The notes below the pieces were generated by a model. It had not been told where the DNA came from. It searched no databases and saw only the letters and a list, made by a program, of their open reading frames with translations. A program made the translations under genes and the position numbers. From Nitrospirota bacterium (GTDB lineage Bacteria; Nitrospirota; UBA9217), in contig JAFNGD010000224.1 in NCBI GenBank assembly GCA_017885365.1, positions 2,770-12,092 of the forward strand: 9,323 nucleotides of DNA. Reading direction: 5' to 3'. Position 1 is the first letter of the stretch. Every line of letters begins with the position of its first letter. Below are positions 1 through 5,971 of this stretch, one piece after another.

Positions 1-482
1 AATGCTTCGATCTCCTGGTTATAGCTTGCCCGGTAATGGAACAGATAGCGGCTGACCGGCCTCCGAAGCGATTCGGCCCCCGTGAACGGCGCAAAGAGCA
101 GGACCCGGTGCTCCTCGAGGACGGGCTTGATCGCCAGCGTTGTCGGCGTGCCGACATTCCCCAGGAGACAGAACACCTGGTCGTCGGTGATCAGTTTTTT
201 CACCTGCGCGACCGTACTGGTGGGTTCATACCGGTCGTCGTATACCACAAGTCTGATCTTCCTCCCGTGCACGCCACCGGATTCATTCACCTTGCCGAGA
301 TACGCTTCCACGCCTGCACGGAAGCTCGTCCCCAGGAAAGCGGAAGGACCCGAGAGGGTTGTGGACATGCCGATCGTGATCTGGTTGGGCGTGACGCCCG
401 GCTCCGCGAACGCCGGAAGCGTGACCATGGAGAGGATAAGCGCGAGGACCGCCGGCAACATCGTGACAACTATCCTGTGCAT
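1..482 (-). CDS. Branched-chain amino acid-type ABC transporter substrate-binding protein (LivK-like), 5' part only
   Basis: This is a periplasmic binding protein that would capture a small solute (amino acid, amide or urea class) and deliver it to an ABC importer. Reading the minus strand from the ATG at 482 gives 160 residues before the window edge. Residues 1-26 form a Sec signal peptide: basic MHR start, hydrophobic core (AVLALILSMVTLP) and an AFA cleavage site before E27. The mature part starts with the family pattern ITIGMSTTLSGPSAFLG (about 35-51), followed by RAGVEAYLGKVNESGGVHGR, KIRLVVYDDRYEP and the first alpha/beta lobe segments VFCLLGNVGTPTT and VLLFAPFTGAESLR. This matches the Peripla_BP_6 family, usually about 370-400 residues, so more than half lies outside the window. 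The start is supported by an AAGGAG six bases upstream. The ligand cannot be decided from this part, and the permease and ATPase genes are not visible. Confidence 0.9.
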   Translation of the reverse strand, partial: MHRIVVTMLPAVLALILSMVTLPAFAEPGVTPNQITIGMSTTLSGPSAFLGTSFRAGVEAYLGKVNESGGVHGRKIRLVVYDDRYEPTSTVAQVKKLITDDQVFCLLGNVGTPTTLAIKPVLEEHRVLLFAPFTGAESLRRPVSRYLFHYRASYNQEIEA

Positions 483-488
483 ACAAAA

Positions 489-494
489 CTCCTT
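489..494 (-). promoter_or_regulatory. Shine-Dalgarno site of the substrate-binding protein gene
   Basis: On the minus strand this reads AAGGAG with a six-base gap to the ATG at 482. It fixes the start used for the signal peptide and rules out the in-phase alternatives further inside. Confidence 0.8.
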
Positions 495-605
495 ATGCCC
501 CGATGAGATGAGAATGAACCGGACCGGGAGAATGCGACGGCAATGTAATGGAATTATCAACTATATCAGCAACCGCGTTCCTATATTTTAATGGAATTAC
601 AATTA

Positions 606-629
606 ATTATAGTGCATATATTATGCCAA
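606..629 (-). promoter_or_regulatory. Candidate promoter of the substrate-binding protein gene (sigma-54-like, overlapping a TATAAT)
   Basis: On the minus strand, positions 629-613 read TTGGCATAATATATGCA. This has the GG-N10-GC spacing of a sigma-54 -24/-12 element and most of the TGGCA and TGC bases. Directly beside it, 611-606 read TATAAT, which could be a sigma-70 -10 box, but no -35 lies 16-18 bases upstream of it. Either would give a leader of about 120 bases. The surroundings are AT-rich, so chance matches are more likely than elsewhere in the window. Confidence 0.35.
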
Positions 630-1082
630 TTCATGAAAAAATTATCTATTTGATATTATATCTATTTTATGTGATATGCTGCTCTGAGAAGCGTCAATAT
701 GAGACGAATTTTATCAATAATGAGACTGTATAGAAAACTGCTGTACTACGGAGTCGTTCTACAACTTGAACGGTAGTCTCTATCAAGCAAGTAAAATGAA
801 TTGCAAGTGGAGACGATGTATGCGTAATGAGCACCTTTGCTTAGAGAATAAAAAGGCTAAAGAACCAAGGTCTCTTTCGCCGGATTGAAGGCACGACTTT
901 TCGCTCGTACTTACAACTTCTTCTCCTCTGGCTTATCAGCAAGCCCATCTTGGGGAGCATCTATAACGCTGGTTCTCAGATTGCATTATTATCGATTGGT
1001 GGCGGAACGCAACGGATGCAACGACGTCCCCTTAGCACTACCGCCCTGATCTGCTCCTCCTCGGGTAGCGGCGCCGTCTGCA

Positions 1083-2708
1083 TCAGACCGGTTGCCGTGC
1101 TCTTCTCATGAAGAATACGGCCCCCAGCAGCAGCAATCCGGCGGCGCCGGCGCACCAGAGGGCCTCGGTGTCGAACCGGTTGATGCGGAAGATGACGGCC
1201 GCCGCACCCGCGCCCGCGGCGAAGATTGCGAGGATGAAACCGCGGCCGATGTTGTGGATGTGCTGGAGCACGCGCACGATGTCCCGGGACGCGATCTCAA
1301 CGCGCAACTCGCCGCGGCCCGTGGTGACCAGGAATTCCTGCAGCAGCTTCGGCAGCCGCACGAGCGAGCGGGCGGCACCGGCCACTTGCTTCAGCGCCCC
1401 CTGGGCTGACATCTCCTCGGACTGGATGAACCGCTTGGCGTAGGGCGCCGAGATCTCGATGATGTTCGTCTCCGGGTCCAGGCGGGAGCTCAGGCCGTTC
1501 AACATGCCCACGACGCGGCCGAACAGGATGAAGTCGTTCGGGATCTGGATGGAGGGATTGAGCTGTACCGCCTGCTGGATGTCGCGGCCGATCTCTTCGA
1601 TGTCCATGGCCTTGAACTCGCCAGGCGAGATGTCGCGGTACTTCAGCAGAAGGCGCTCCACGAACACGACCAGCGGCTGGATGTCCCGCGTCAGCGGGAT
1701 GAAGCCCATGTCCACCAGCGCCCGCACCAGGCCGAGGCTGTCGCGCTCCACGATGGCGATGAAGGCGCGCCGGAGCTCCTCCTTCTTCCGCGCCGAAAGA
1801 CGGTCCACCATGCCGAAGTCCACCAGGATGACCTCGGGGCCCGTTCGGACAAAGATGTTCCCGGGGTGCGGGTCGCCGTGGAAGAAGCCGTCGACGAAGA
1901 ACATCTGAGCGTAGGCCTCGGCGAGGATATGCGCGGTCCCCTTCTTGTCGATCCCCAGCCGGTCGATCTCGTCGAAGTCTGTGATCTTGGTGCCCTCGAG
2001 GTACTCCAGCGTCAGGACCTTGGAGGTCGTGTAGGGCCAGTAGACGATGGGGATCTTGATCCGGTCGTTCTTCGCAAAGTTCCGGGCGAAGGTCTCGGCG
2101 TTCTTACCTTCGAGGAGGTAGTCCAGCTCCTCGGCGACGATGCGGGAGAACTCTGAATAGATGACGTCGAGGTTGACCTGCCGGTACAGGACACTAAGGA
2201 TACGGATAATGTACTTGAGGGCCCGCATGTCAGCGGCGATCACCTCGTCGATACCGGGGTATTGGACCTTTACGACAATGCAGTCGCCGTCCCGGAGGCA
2301 CGCACGGTGCACCTGGCCGAGCGATGCCGACGCGATGGGGACCTCGTTGAAGGACTCAAAGATCTCGTGCAGCGGGCCGAGCTCCTCGGTGAGCCGCTTC
2401 ACGATGTCCGAGAAAGGCGCCGGCGGGACCTGGTCCTGGAGCTTCGACAGCTCGTCGGTGTATTCCTCAGGGAGGATGTCGACGCGGGACGAGAAGAACT
2501 GGCCGATCTTGATCAGAATGCCCCGCATCCGGACGAACCGCTCGCGGATGACGAACGCGTTCCGGGAGTGGAGTCGCTTCAGCCGTTCGCGCCGGACCGT
2601 GGCGGACGTGAAGAGGTTCCGGAGCGAAAAGAGCTTGTAGCTCAGCAACACCCGAAGGAAAAGAATGACTACCCGCACGACGCGGCCGCGGTATTTGAAG
2701 ATACGCAT
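1083..2708 (-). CDS. UbiB/AarF (ABC1) family atypical kinase-like membrane protein
   Basis: A 541-residue member of the ABC1/ADCK/UbiB family, whose bacterial members are ATP-binding, membrane-anchored proteins needed for or linked to ubiquinone or other isoprenoid-lipid metabolism. Seen in order: the family-specific KxGQ motif as KIGQ (67-70) followed by FFSSRVDILP; the alanine-rich nucleotide loop ASASLGQ (126-132) that replaces the glycine loop of ordinary kinases; the probable ATP lysine K147 in VVKVQYPG; EELDY (193-197); the catalytic-loop counterpart HGDPHPGN (277-284); and the metal-binding DFG (297-299). The C-terminus has two hydrophobic segments (about 489-507 and 517-534) ending in RRARQPV, typical of UbiB anchoring. 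The length matches the usual 500-560. The ATG at 2708 has only a weak AGGA upstream. No quinone-biosynthesis gene is adjacent, so I give no ubiB symbol. Its own TATAAT lies about 175 bases upstream. Confidence 0.93.
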   Translation of the reverse strand: MRIFKYRGRVVRVVILFLRVLLSYKLFSLRNLFTSATVRRERLKRLHSRNAFVIRERFVRMRGILIKIGQFFSSRVDILPEEYTDELSKLQDQVPPAPFSDIVKRLTEELGPLHEIFESFNEVPIASASLGQVHRACLRDGDCIVVKVQYPGIDEVIAADMRALKYIIRILSVLYRQVNLDVIYSEFSRIVAEELDYLLEGKNAETFARNFAKNDRIKIPIVYWPYTTSKVLTLEYLEGTKITDFDEIDRLGIDKKGTAHILAEAYAQMFFVDGFFHGDPHPGNIFVRTGPEVILVDFGMVDRLSARKKEELRRAFIAIVERDSLGLVRALVDMGFIPLTRDIQPLVVFVERLLLKYRDISPGEFKAMDIEEIGRDIQQAVQLNPSIQIPNDFILFGRVVGMLNGLSSRLDPETNIIEISAPYAKRFIQSEEMSAQGALKQVAGAARSLVRLPKLLQEFLVTTGRGELRVEIASRDIVRVLQHIHNIGRGFILAIFAAGAGAAAVIFRINRFDTEALWCAGAAGLLLLGAVFFMRRARQPV

Positions 2709-2882
2709 GATCGGTTGTCCTGTCGAAAAGGAGATGTCGAACGCACCTAGAACCCGCGAAGGACCTCGGCGAACTCAGACGAACGGTCGCGAAGGCACGG
2801 CTTACCACGAGGAACTGCTCCGCTCTCACCTCGCGCTCATCGCGTCCTCGCGGTGAAGGTCGTTGTGGTCCGCTTGTCTAGG

Positions 2883-2891
2883 ATTATACCA
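2883..2891 (-). promoter_or_regulatory. Extended -10 promoter of the UbiB-like gene
   Basis: The minus strand reads TGG-TATAAT (2891-2883), an extended -10 (TGnTATAAT) with a perfect hexamer. No good -35 is visible 16-18 bases upstream, which an extended -10 can tolerate. It lies just downstream of the nitrilase-family stop codon (2913), so the UbiB-like gene probably has its own transcript with a leader of roughly 170 bases. Confidence 0.55.
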
Positions 2892-2912
2892 GATTGGGAG
2901 GCCCGGTGAGGA

Positions 2913-3719
2913 CTACTTGACGATATCGCCGTACTCCGCAGGCAGCCGGTGGCGCAGGAACCCCCAGGTCTCGATCGCGGCGTCTCGGTCCTTCGGGTCG
3001 AGATCGGCGATCACAATGGCGTCCTTGCTCCCGGCAAGCTCCGAGACCATTTCGCCCCAGGGCCCGGCGCAAAAGCTCCTTCCGTAGAACGCGATGCCGT
3101 CATCCTGTCCCACGCGGTTCACACGAAAGATGAAGAGGTTGTTGGCGAAGGCATTGGACGCGACTGCCCGCTCCCACAGGGTGTGGCTCTCGACCGACGC
3201 AGCCGTGGGCGCAAACACGATGTTCGCGCCCTTCAGCGCCAGGACTCGCGTGCCCTCGGGGAAGAGGTTGTCCCAGCAGATCTGGACGCCGATCCTGCCG
3301 CGGGAGGTCTCGAAGACCGGAAGACCGGCATCGCCGGGCGAGAAGTAGAACCGTTCTTTATAGAAGGGGATGTCGGGGAGATGAAGCTTGCGGTAGACAC
3401 CGAGGACCTTGCCGCAGTCGATGACCGCGGCGCTGTTGTACCAGCGGTCCCCGCTCTTCTCGAAAAAGGGCAGCACGATGACGACCTGGTGCTTGAGCGA
3501 CACTTTTATGAACTCGGCCACCATCGCGCCGGAGACCTCGCAGGCCAGGGACAGCGCCGCCGGATCCTCCTTCCGGGGGAACCAGGGGAAGAGGCAGAGC
3601 TCGGGATAGCCGATGATCTTGGCACCCTTCTCGGCGGCCACCCCGGCCATCTCCACGGCGCGGCTGATGTTCTTTTCAACATCAGCCCCCGCGCTCATCT
3701 GTATGCCGGCGATCCTCAT
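2913..3719 (-). CDS. Carbon-nitrogen hydrolase (nitrilase superfamily amidase)
   Basis: A cytoplasmic 268-residue amidase that would hydrolyse a carbon-nitrogen bond (amide or carbamoyl) through a thiol intermediate. The Glu-Lys-Cys triad is complete: E40 in GYPELCLFPW, K111 in YRKLHLPD, and C148 in VQICWDNLFPEG. Later family features are also present: ASNAFANNLFIFRVNRVG (188-204), FYGRSF (211-216) and AGPWGE (218-223). The NRVG...FYGxSF region resembles the N-carbamoylputrescine amidase / beta-ureidopropionase branch, but no polyamine or pyrimidine gene is adjacent, so the substrate is open. I place the start at the ATG at 3719, giving MRIAGIQM, the usual family start; a GTG three codons upstream (3728) is possible. 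Neither has a clear Shine-Dalgarno site. A strong sigma-70 promoter lies about 55 bases upstream. Confidence 0.92.
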   Translation of the reverse strand: MRIAGIQMSAGADVEKNISRAVEMAGVAAEKGAKIIGYPELCLFPWFPRKEDPAALSLACEVSGAMVAEFIKVSLKHQVVIVLPFFEKSGDRWYNSAAVIDCGKVLGVYRKLHLPDIPFYKERFYFSPGDAGLPVFETSRGRIGVQICWDNLFPEGTRVLALKGANIVFAPTAASVESHTLWERAVASNAFANNLFIFRVNRVGQDDGIAFYGRSFCAGPWGEMVSELAGSKDAIVIADLDPKDRDAAIETWGFLRHRLPAEYGDIVK

Positions 3720-3773
3720 CGTGTCCACGCAGGGAGCAGGCGGCCTTGGCGCGCCTGTCCATTGCTGCGGAGC

Positions 3774-3802
3774 ATTATAGCGGTCGACGGGGAAAATGTA
3801 AA
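3774..3802 (-). promoter_or_regulatory. Sigma-70 promoter of the carbon-nitrogen hydrolase gene
   Basis: On the minus strand, TTTACA (3802-3797) and TATAAT (3779-3774) are separated by exactly 17 bases. That is five of six and six of six consensus matches at the optimal spacing, the best full promoter in the window. Transcription would start near 3767, leaving a leader of about 48 bases before the ATG at 3719. Confidence 0.75.
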
Positions 3803-3828
3803 TGGAATTTCAGGAGACCCTCGATGTT

Positions 3829-3869
3829 CCCCTTGGGGGGTACATGACTCAAGTCCAGCCCCCTAGGGG
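3829..3869. repeat. C/G-rich inverted repeat in a divergent control region
   Basis: CCCCTTGGGGG (3829-3839) and CCCCCTAGGGG (3859-3869) pair over 11 positions with one mismatch, around a 19-base loop. Each arm is itself nearly palindromic, and the loop holds a shorter dyad, GACT-CA-AGTC (3847-3856). It sits between the divergent hydrolase and rtcA genes, upstream of the hydrolase promoter. No T tract follows on either strand, so a terminator is unlikely; an operator is possible. Confidence 0.5.
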
Positions 3870-3979
3870 CCCATCAAATAGTTAACCGCGTTATTGCTCA
3901 ATTCCGCAGTAGGAGTTTATGCACAGTGATAACTAACGTCCCCCGTAGTTCCCCCACGTGGTCCCGGTAAAAAAGCGTC

Positions 3980-3991
3980 TATAATTATAAT
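3980..3991 (+). promoter_or_regulatory. Tandem -10 boxes directly abutting the rtcA start
   Basis: Two perfect TATAAT hexamers lie head to tail (3980-3985 and 3986-3991), and the ATG of rtcA begins at 3992. Using the first box, the expected transcription start falls on or beside the A of that ATG, giving a leaderless mRNA; using the second, near 3998. No -35 consensus is seen 16-18 bases upstream and no Shine-Dalgarno site precedes the ATG. Confidence 0.5.
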
Positions 3992-5089
3992 ATGATCCAT
4001 ACTGCAGGTCCCGACAGGGTGCGCATCGACGGCTCTTTCGGCGAAGGAGGAGGCCAGGTCCTGCGCACGTCGCTCGCCCTGTCCTGCGTGCTCGGAAAGC
4101 CGATGGAGATCACGAACATCCGCAAGGCCAGGAAGAACCCGGGCCTCCGTCCGCAGCACCGGACAGCGGTCCTGGCTGCCGCGTCCATCACCGGCGCCGA
4201 GGTCCAGGGTGCAGAGCTCTCGTCAACAGCGCTCCAGTTCCGGCCGAACAGGACCAACGGCGGTTCCTACCGGTTCGATGTGGCCGAGCAGCAAGGCAGC
4301 GCCGGCAGCGTCAGTCTCGTGCTCCAGACCATCCTCCTGCCCCTCTGCTTCGCGGAACAGCCGTCCGTGGTCATGGTGAACGGCGGGACCCACGTGCCCT
4401 GGAGCCCGCCATTCCACTATCTCAGCTCCATCGTCGGTCCCCTGCTCGACCGCCTCGGCGCGCGCATCGAGCTCTCCATCGCATCCTGGGGCTGGTATCC
4501 CATGGGCAATGGTCAGGTCTCCGCCCGGATCACGCCAAGCCCTGCGCTCCGGCCGCTCACCATGATCGACCGGGGCGGGCTTGCGCGCGTTACCGGCATC
4601 TCGGCGGTCTCGAACCTTCCCGGCCACATCGCGACGCGCCAGCGCGACCGGGCGATCGCGGTCCTCAACAGCCAGGGCATCGACGCGTCCATCGAGACCC
4701 TATCGGCAACCTCTCCCGGCAAGGGCTCCTTCCTATTCCTTGCTGCGGAGTTCGAGCATGTCTCTGCCGGATTCGGCGGCCTCGGCGCCATCGGCAAGCG
4801 GGCCGAGGAGGTGGCTGACGAGGCGTGCAACGGGCTGATTTCCCATCTGCGGTCAAAGGGCGCGCTGGACCCGCACCTGGCGGACCAGATCGTGCCCTGG
4901 CTCGCCTTCTGCCAAGGCACGTCCGAATTCACCACCAGCCGCGTCACCCGGCATCTGCTCACGAACCTCTGGGTGGTGCGACAGTTCATGGATGTTGATG
5001 TCCAGGTGGAGGGAAGCGAGGGAGAGGAAGGCCGGGTCGTGATCCGCCCCAAAGAACAAAAGAACGAGATACACCCACAGAGACACTGA
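3992..5089 (+). CDS. rtcA: RNA 3'-terminal phosphate cyclase
   Basis: RtcA converts an RNA 3'-phosphate to a 2',3'-cyclic phosphate by ATP-dependent adenylylation, acting in RNA end repair. The 365-residue product shows the family start RIDGSFGEGGGQVLRTSLAL (11-30), RKNPGLRPQH (47-56), GGTHVPWSPPFHYL (131-144), the glycine-rich GFGGLGAIGKRAEEVADEA (260-278), and the C-terminal TRHLLTNLWVVRQF, where H321 corresponds to the nucleotidyl-accepting histidine (H309 in E. coli RtcA). An in-frame TAA at 3968 with no ATG, GTG or TTG before 3992 makes that ATG the furthest upstream start; the GTG at 4019 (MRIDGS) is an alternative. The protein is longer than the E. coli enzyme (about 338), partly from a C-terminal tail KEQKNEIHPQRH whose end lies in a repeat. 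No rtcB or rtcR gene is adjacent. The Mth938-like gene follows after 98 bases. Confidence 0.95.
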   Translation: MIHTAGPDRVRIDGSFGEGGGQVLRTSLALSCVLGKPMEITNIRKARKNPGLRPQHRTAVLAAASITGAEVQGAELSSTALQFRPNRTNGGSYRFDVAEQQGSAGSVSLVLQTILLPLCFAEQPSVVMVNGGTHVPWSPPFHYLSSIVGPLLDRLGARIELSIASWGWYPMGNGQVSARITPSPALRPLTMIDRGGLARVTGISAVSNLPGHIATRQRDRAIAVLNSQGIDASIETLSATSPGKGSFLFLAAEFEHVSAGFGGLGAIGKRAEEVADEACNGLISHLRSKGALDPHLADQIVPWLAFCQGTSEFTTSRVTRHLLTNLWVVRQFMDVDVQVEGSEGEEGRVVIRPKEQKNEIHPQRH

Positions 5090-5154
5090 GGTCACGGATA
5101 CATCATTGGTTCTTCCCCGGTCCTTTCTCTGTGTCGACCTACCTCCGTGGTGAG
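5076..5154. repeat. Inverted repeat (CACAGAGA / TCTCTGTG) at the end of rtcA
   Basis: CACAGAGA (5076-5083) is the exact reverse complement of TCTCTGTG (5126-5133). The right copy is embedded in a longer string ending CTCCGTGGTGA (5144-5154) that resembles the CTCTGTGTC...CTCCGTGGTG elements dispersed in many environmental bacterial genomes (from memory, not checked). The left copy encodes the last residues of RtcA and includes or adjoins its stop codon (5087-5089). It may act as an intergenic mRNA structure between rtcA and the next gene. Confidence 0.5.
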
Positions 5155-5172
5155 ATGCTCTGCAAGCATATT

Positions 5173-5180
5173 GGAAGGAG
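5173..5180 (+). promoter_or_regulatory. Shine-Dalgarno site of the Mth938-like gene
   Basis: GGAAGGAG with a seven-base gap to the ATG at 5188. It decides the start: an upstream in-frame GTG at 5131 lies in the repeat and has no such site. Confidence 0.8.
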
Positions 5181-5187
5181 CAAGGCT

Positions 5188-5529
5188 ATGAAGATCGATT
5201 CCTATTCCTTCGGCAGGATCGTCATCGACGGAAAGACCTATGCATCGGACGTTATCATCTATCCCGACAGGGTCGACGCCTCGTGGTGGCGGAAGGAGGG
5301 GCATCTGCTCCAGCCGGCCGACCTTGGCGAAGCGCTCAAGGCGAAGCCTGACGTGCTCATCATCGGCACAGGCTATGCCGGCGTCATGCGCGTTCCCCGG
5401 GAGACCGTTGACCGGATCGCCGGTCAGGGGATCGAGTTGAAGGTGGAGCGGACGTCAAAAGCGGTCGAGCTGTACAACGAGCTGCAGGGCGCAAGGACCG
5501 TGATCGCAGCACTCCATATCACGTGCTGA
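5188..5529 (+). CDS. Mth938-like domain protein (DUF498/NDUFAF3/AAMDC family)
   Basis: A 113-residue single-domain cytoplasmic protein of the Mth938-like fold, whose relatives include archaeal MTH938, human AAMDC and the complex I assembly factor NDUFAF3. The biochemical role of the bacterial members is unknown to me. Visible family features: IDSYSFGRIVIDGKTY at the start (3-18), SDVIIYPDRVDASWWRKEGH (20-39), PDVLIIGTGYAGVMRVP (54-70) with the conserved GTG, and the C-terminal ELKVERTSKAVELYNEL (83-99). The length is normal for the family. The start at 5188 is chosen by a strong GGAAGGAG and by homology; starting earlier at the GTG at 5131 would add 19 residues encoded largely by a repeat. 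It lies 98 bases after rtcA on the same strand and may be co-transcribed, but I see no functional link. It converges on infA. Confidence 0.9.
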   Translation: MKIDSYSFGRIVIDGKTYASDVIIYPDRVDASWWRKEGHLLQPADLGEALKAKPDVLIIGTGYAGVMRVPRETVDRIAGQGIELKVERTSKAVELYNELQGARTVIAALHITC

Positions 5530-5543
5530 GCAGGGCCACCTGC
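5530..5543 (+). terminator. Small hairpin directly after the Mth938-like gene
   Basis: GCAGG-GCCA-CCTGC begins one base after the stop codon. It is a perfect five-pair stem with a four-base loop but lacks a T tract, so an intrinsic terminator is uncertain; it may protect the 3' end instead. Confidence 0.3.
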
Positions 5544-5583
5544 ACATACCCGTACCTGCATTCTTTGGTGCTCGCACAGTAAT

Positions 5584-5597
5584 CCGGCGCTGGCCGG
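5584..5597 (-). terminator. GC-rich hairpin directly after infA
   Basis: CCGGC-GCTG-GCCGG is a perfect five-pair stem lying one base beyond the infA stop codon on the minus strand, within the short convergent gap to the Mth938-like gene. On the minus strand it is followed by ATTACT rather than a T run, so termination would be weak or not of the standard kind. Confidence 0.35.
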
Positions 5598-5598
5598 T

Positions 5599-5829
5599 TC
5601 ACGCGGCTGCCTGCCGGAGCCGGTAGGTGATCCTGCCCTTGGTCAGATCGTAGGGTGAAAGGTCGATCTTCACCCGGTCGCCATTCACGACCCTGATGTG
5701 ACGTAGGCGCATCTTGCCCGACAAGTGTGCAAGCACCGTCTGGCCCGTTTCGAGCTTTACGTGGAACAGCGTATGGGGCAGCGTCTCCACGACCGTTCCC
5801 TCGACCTCGATCATATCCTCTCTCGGCAT
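5599..5829 (-). CDS. infA: Translation initiation factor IF-1
   Basis: IF-1 binds the ribosomal A site on the 30S subunit during initiation and cooperates with IF-2 and IF-3. The 76-residue product is a single S1/OB-fold domain with the family landmarks: [19 protein letters not shown] (4-22), [18 protein letters not shown] (24-41), [23 protein letters not shown] (45-67) and a basic end TYRLRQ (68-73). E. coli IF-1 has 72 residues; the extra residues are the terminal AAA tail. The ATG at 5829 aligns with the usual M-x-K/R-E-D start; an AAGGA lies about 12 bases upstream, longer than ideal. The gene stands alone between a Mth938-like gene and polX rather than in the secY-adk-map-infA-rpmJ ribosomal cluster where it is commonly found, so it could be a second copy. 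It has its own TATAAT. Confidence 0.96.
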   Translation of the reverse strand: MPREDMIEVEGTVVETLPHTLFHVKLETGQTVLAHLSGKMRLRHIRVVNGDRVKIDLSPYDLTKGRITYRLRQAAA

Positions 5830-5877
5830 ATTCCATCACTTTCCTTTCAAGGCCCTTTGTCCGATCTCCCTTGTTCT

Positions 5878-5883
5878 ATTATA
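5878..5883 (-). promoter_or_regulatory. -10 box of infA
   Basis: A perfect TATAAT on the minus strand, about 50 bases upstream of the infA ATG, in the 142-base gap after the polX stop. No convincing -35 is seen at 16-18 bases. It suggests infA is transcribed independently of polX. Confidence 0.5.
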
Positions 5884-5971
5884 CCGCGCGGCAAGAGATC
5901 AGGAGCGGGGCCTTTGGGTGAGAGCAATGCAGGGATGCGGGATACTACTGAACCGGGTAGGCTGGTGAACG

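Larger units (their letters stand above)
483..1082. other. 600-base gap with an AT-rich block, no convincing gene
   Basis: The stretch lies between the start of the substrate-binding protein gene and the stop of the UbiB-like gene. From about 540 to 1020 it is clearly richer in A and T than the flanking genes, with 541-740 the most extreme. It contains the leader and candidate promoter of the binding-protein gene and a direct repeat TAATGGAATTA at 546-556 and 589-599. One 61-codon reading frame at 548-733 is low-complexity, hydrophobic, has no ribosome binding site and resembles no family I know, so I do not call it. I found no tRNA-like fold, CRISPR or clear transposase. The composition could mark a decayed insertion or simply an unselected spacer. 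Confidence 0.6.

Noticed and set aside
548..733. 61-codon plus-strand reading frame in the AT-rich block, hydrophobic in the middle
   Set aside because: No ribosome binding site, skewed low-complexity composition explained by AT-rich DNA, and overlap with the promoter and leader region of the opposite-strand gene.
898..1000. Short minus-strand peptide ending DGLADKPEEKKL, thought at first to be a transposase or enzyme tail
   Set aside because: Only about 25 codons between stops, with no family match that I can recall with confidence.
2949..3866. 305-codon plus-strand frame opposite the nitrilase-family gene
   Set aside because: Same kind of antisense shadow; it runs through the hydrolase promoter and has no recognisable domain.
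5131..5187. Longer N-terminus for the Mth938-like protein from the GTG at 5131
   Set aside because: The extra 19 residues come largely from a repeat, lack a ribosome binding site, and are not part of the domain; the ATG at 5188 has a strong one.
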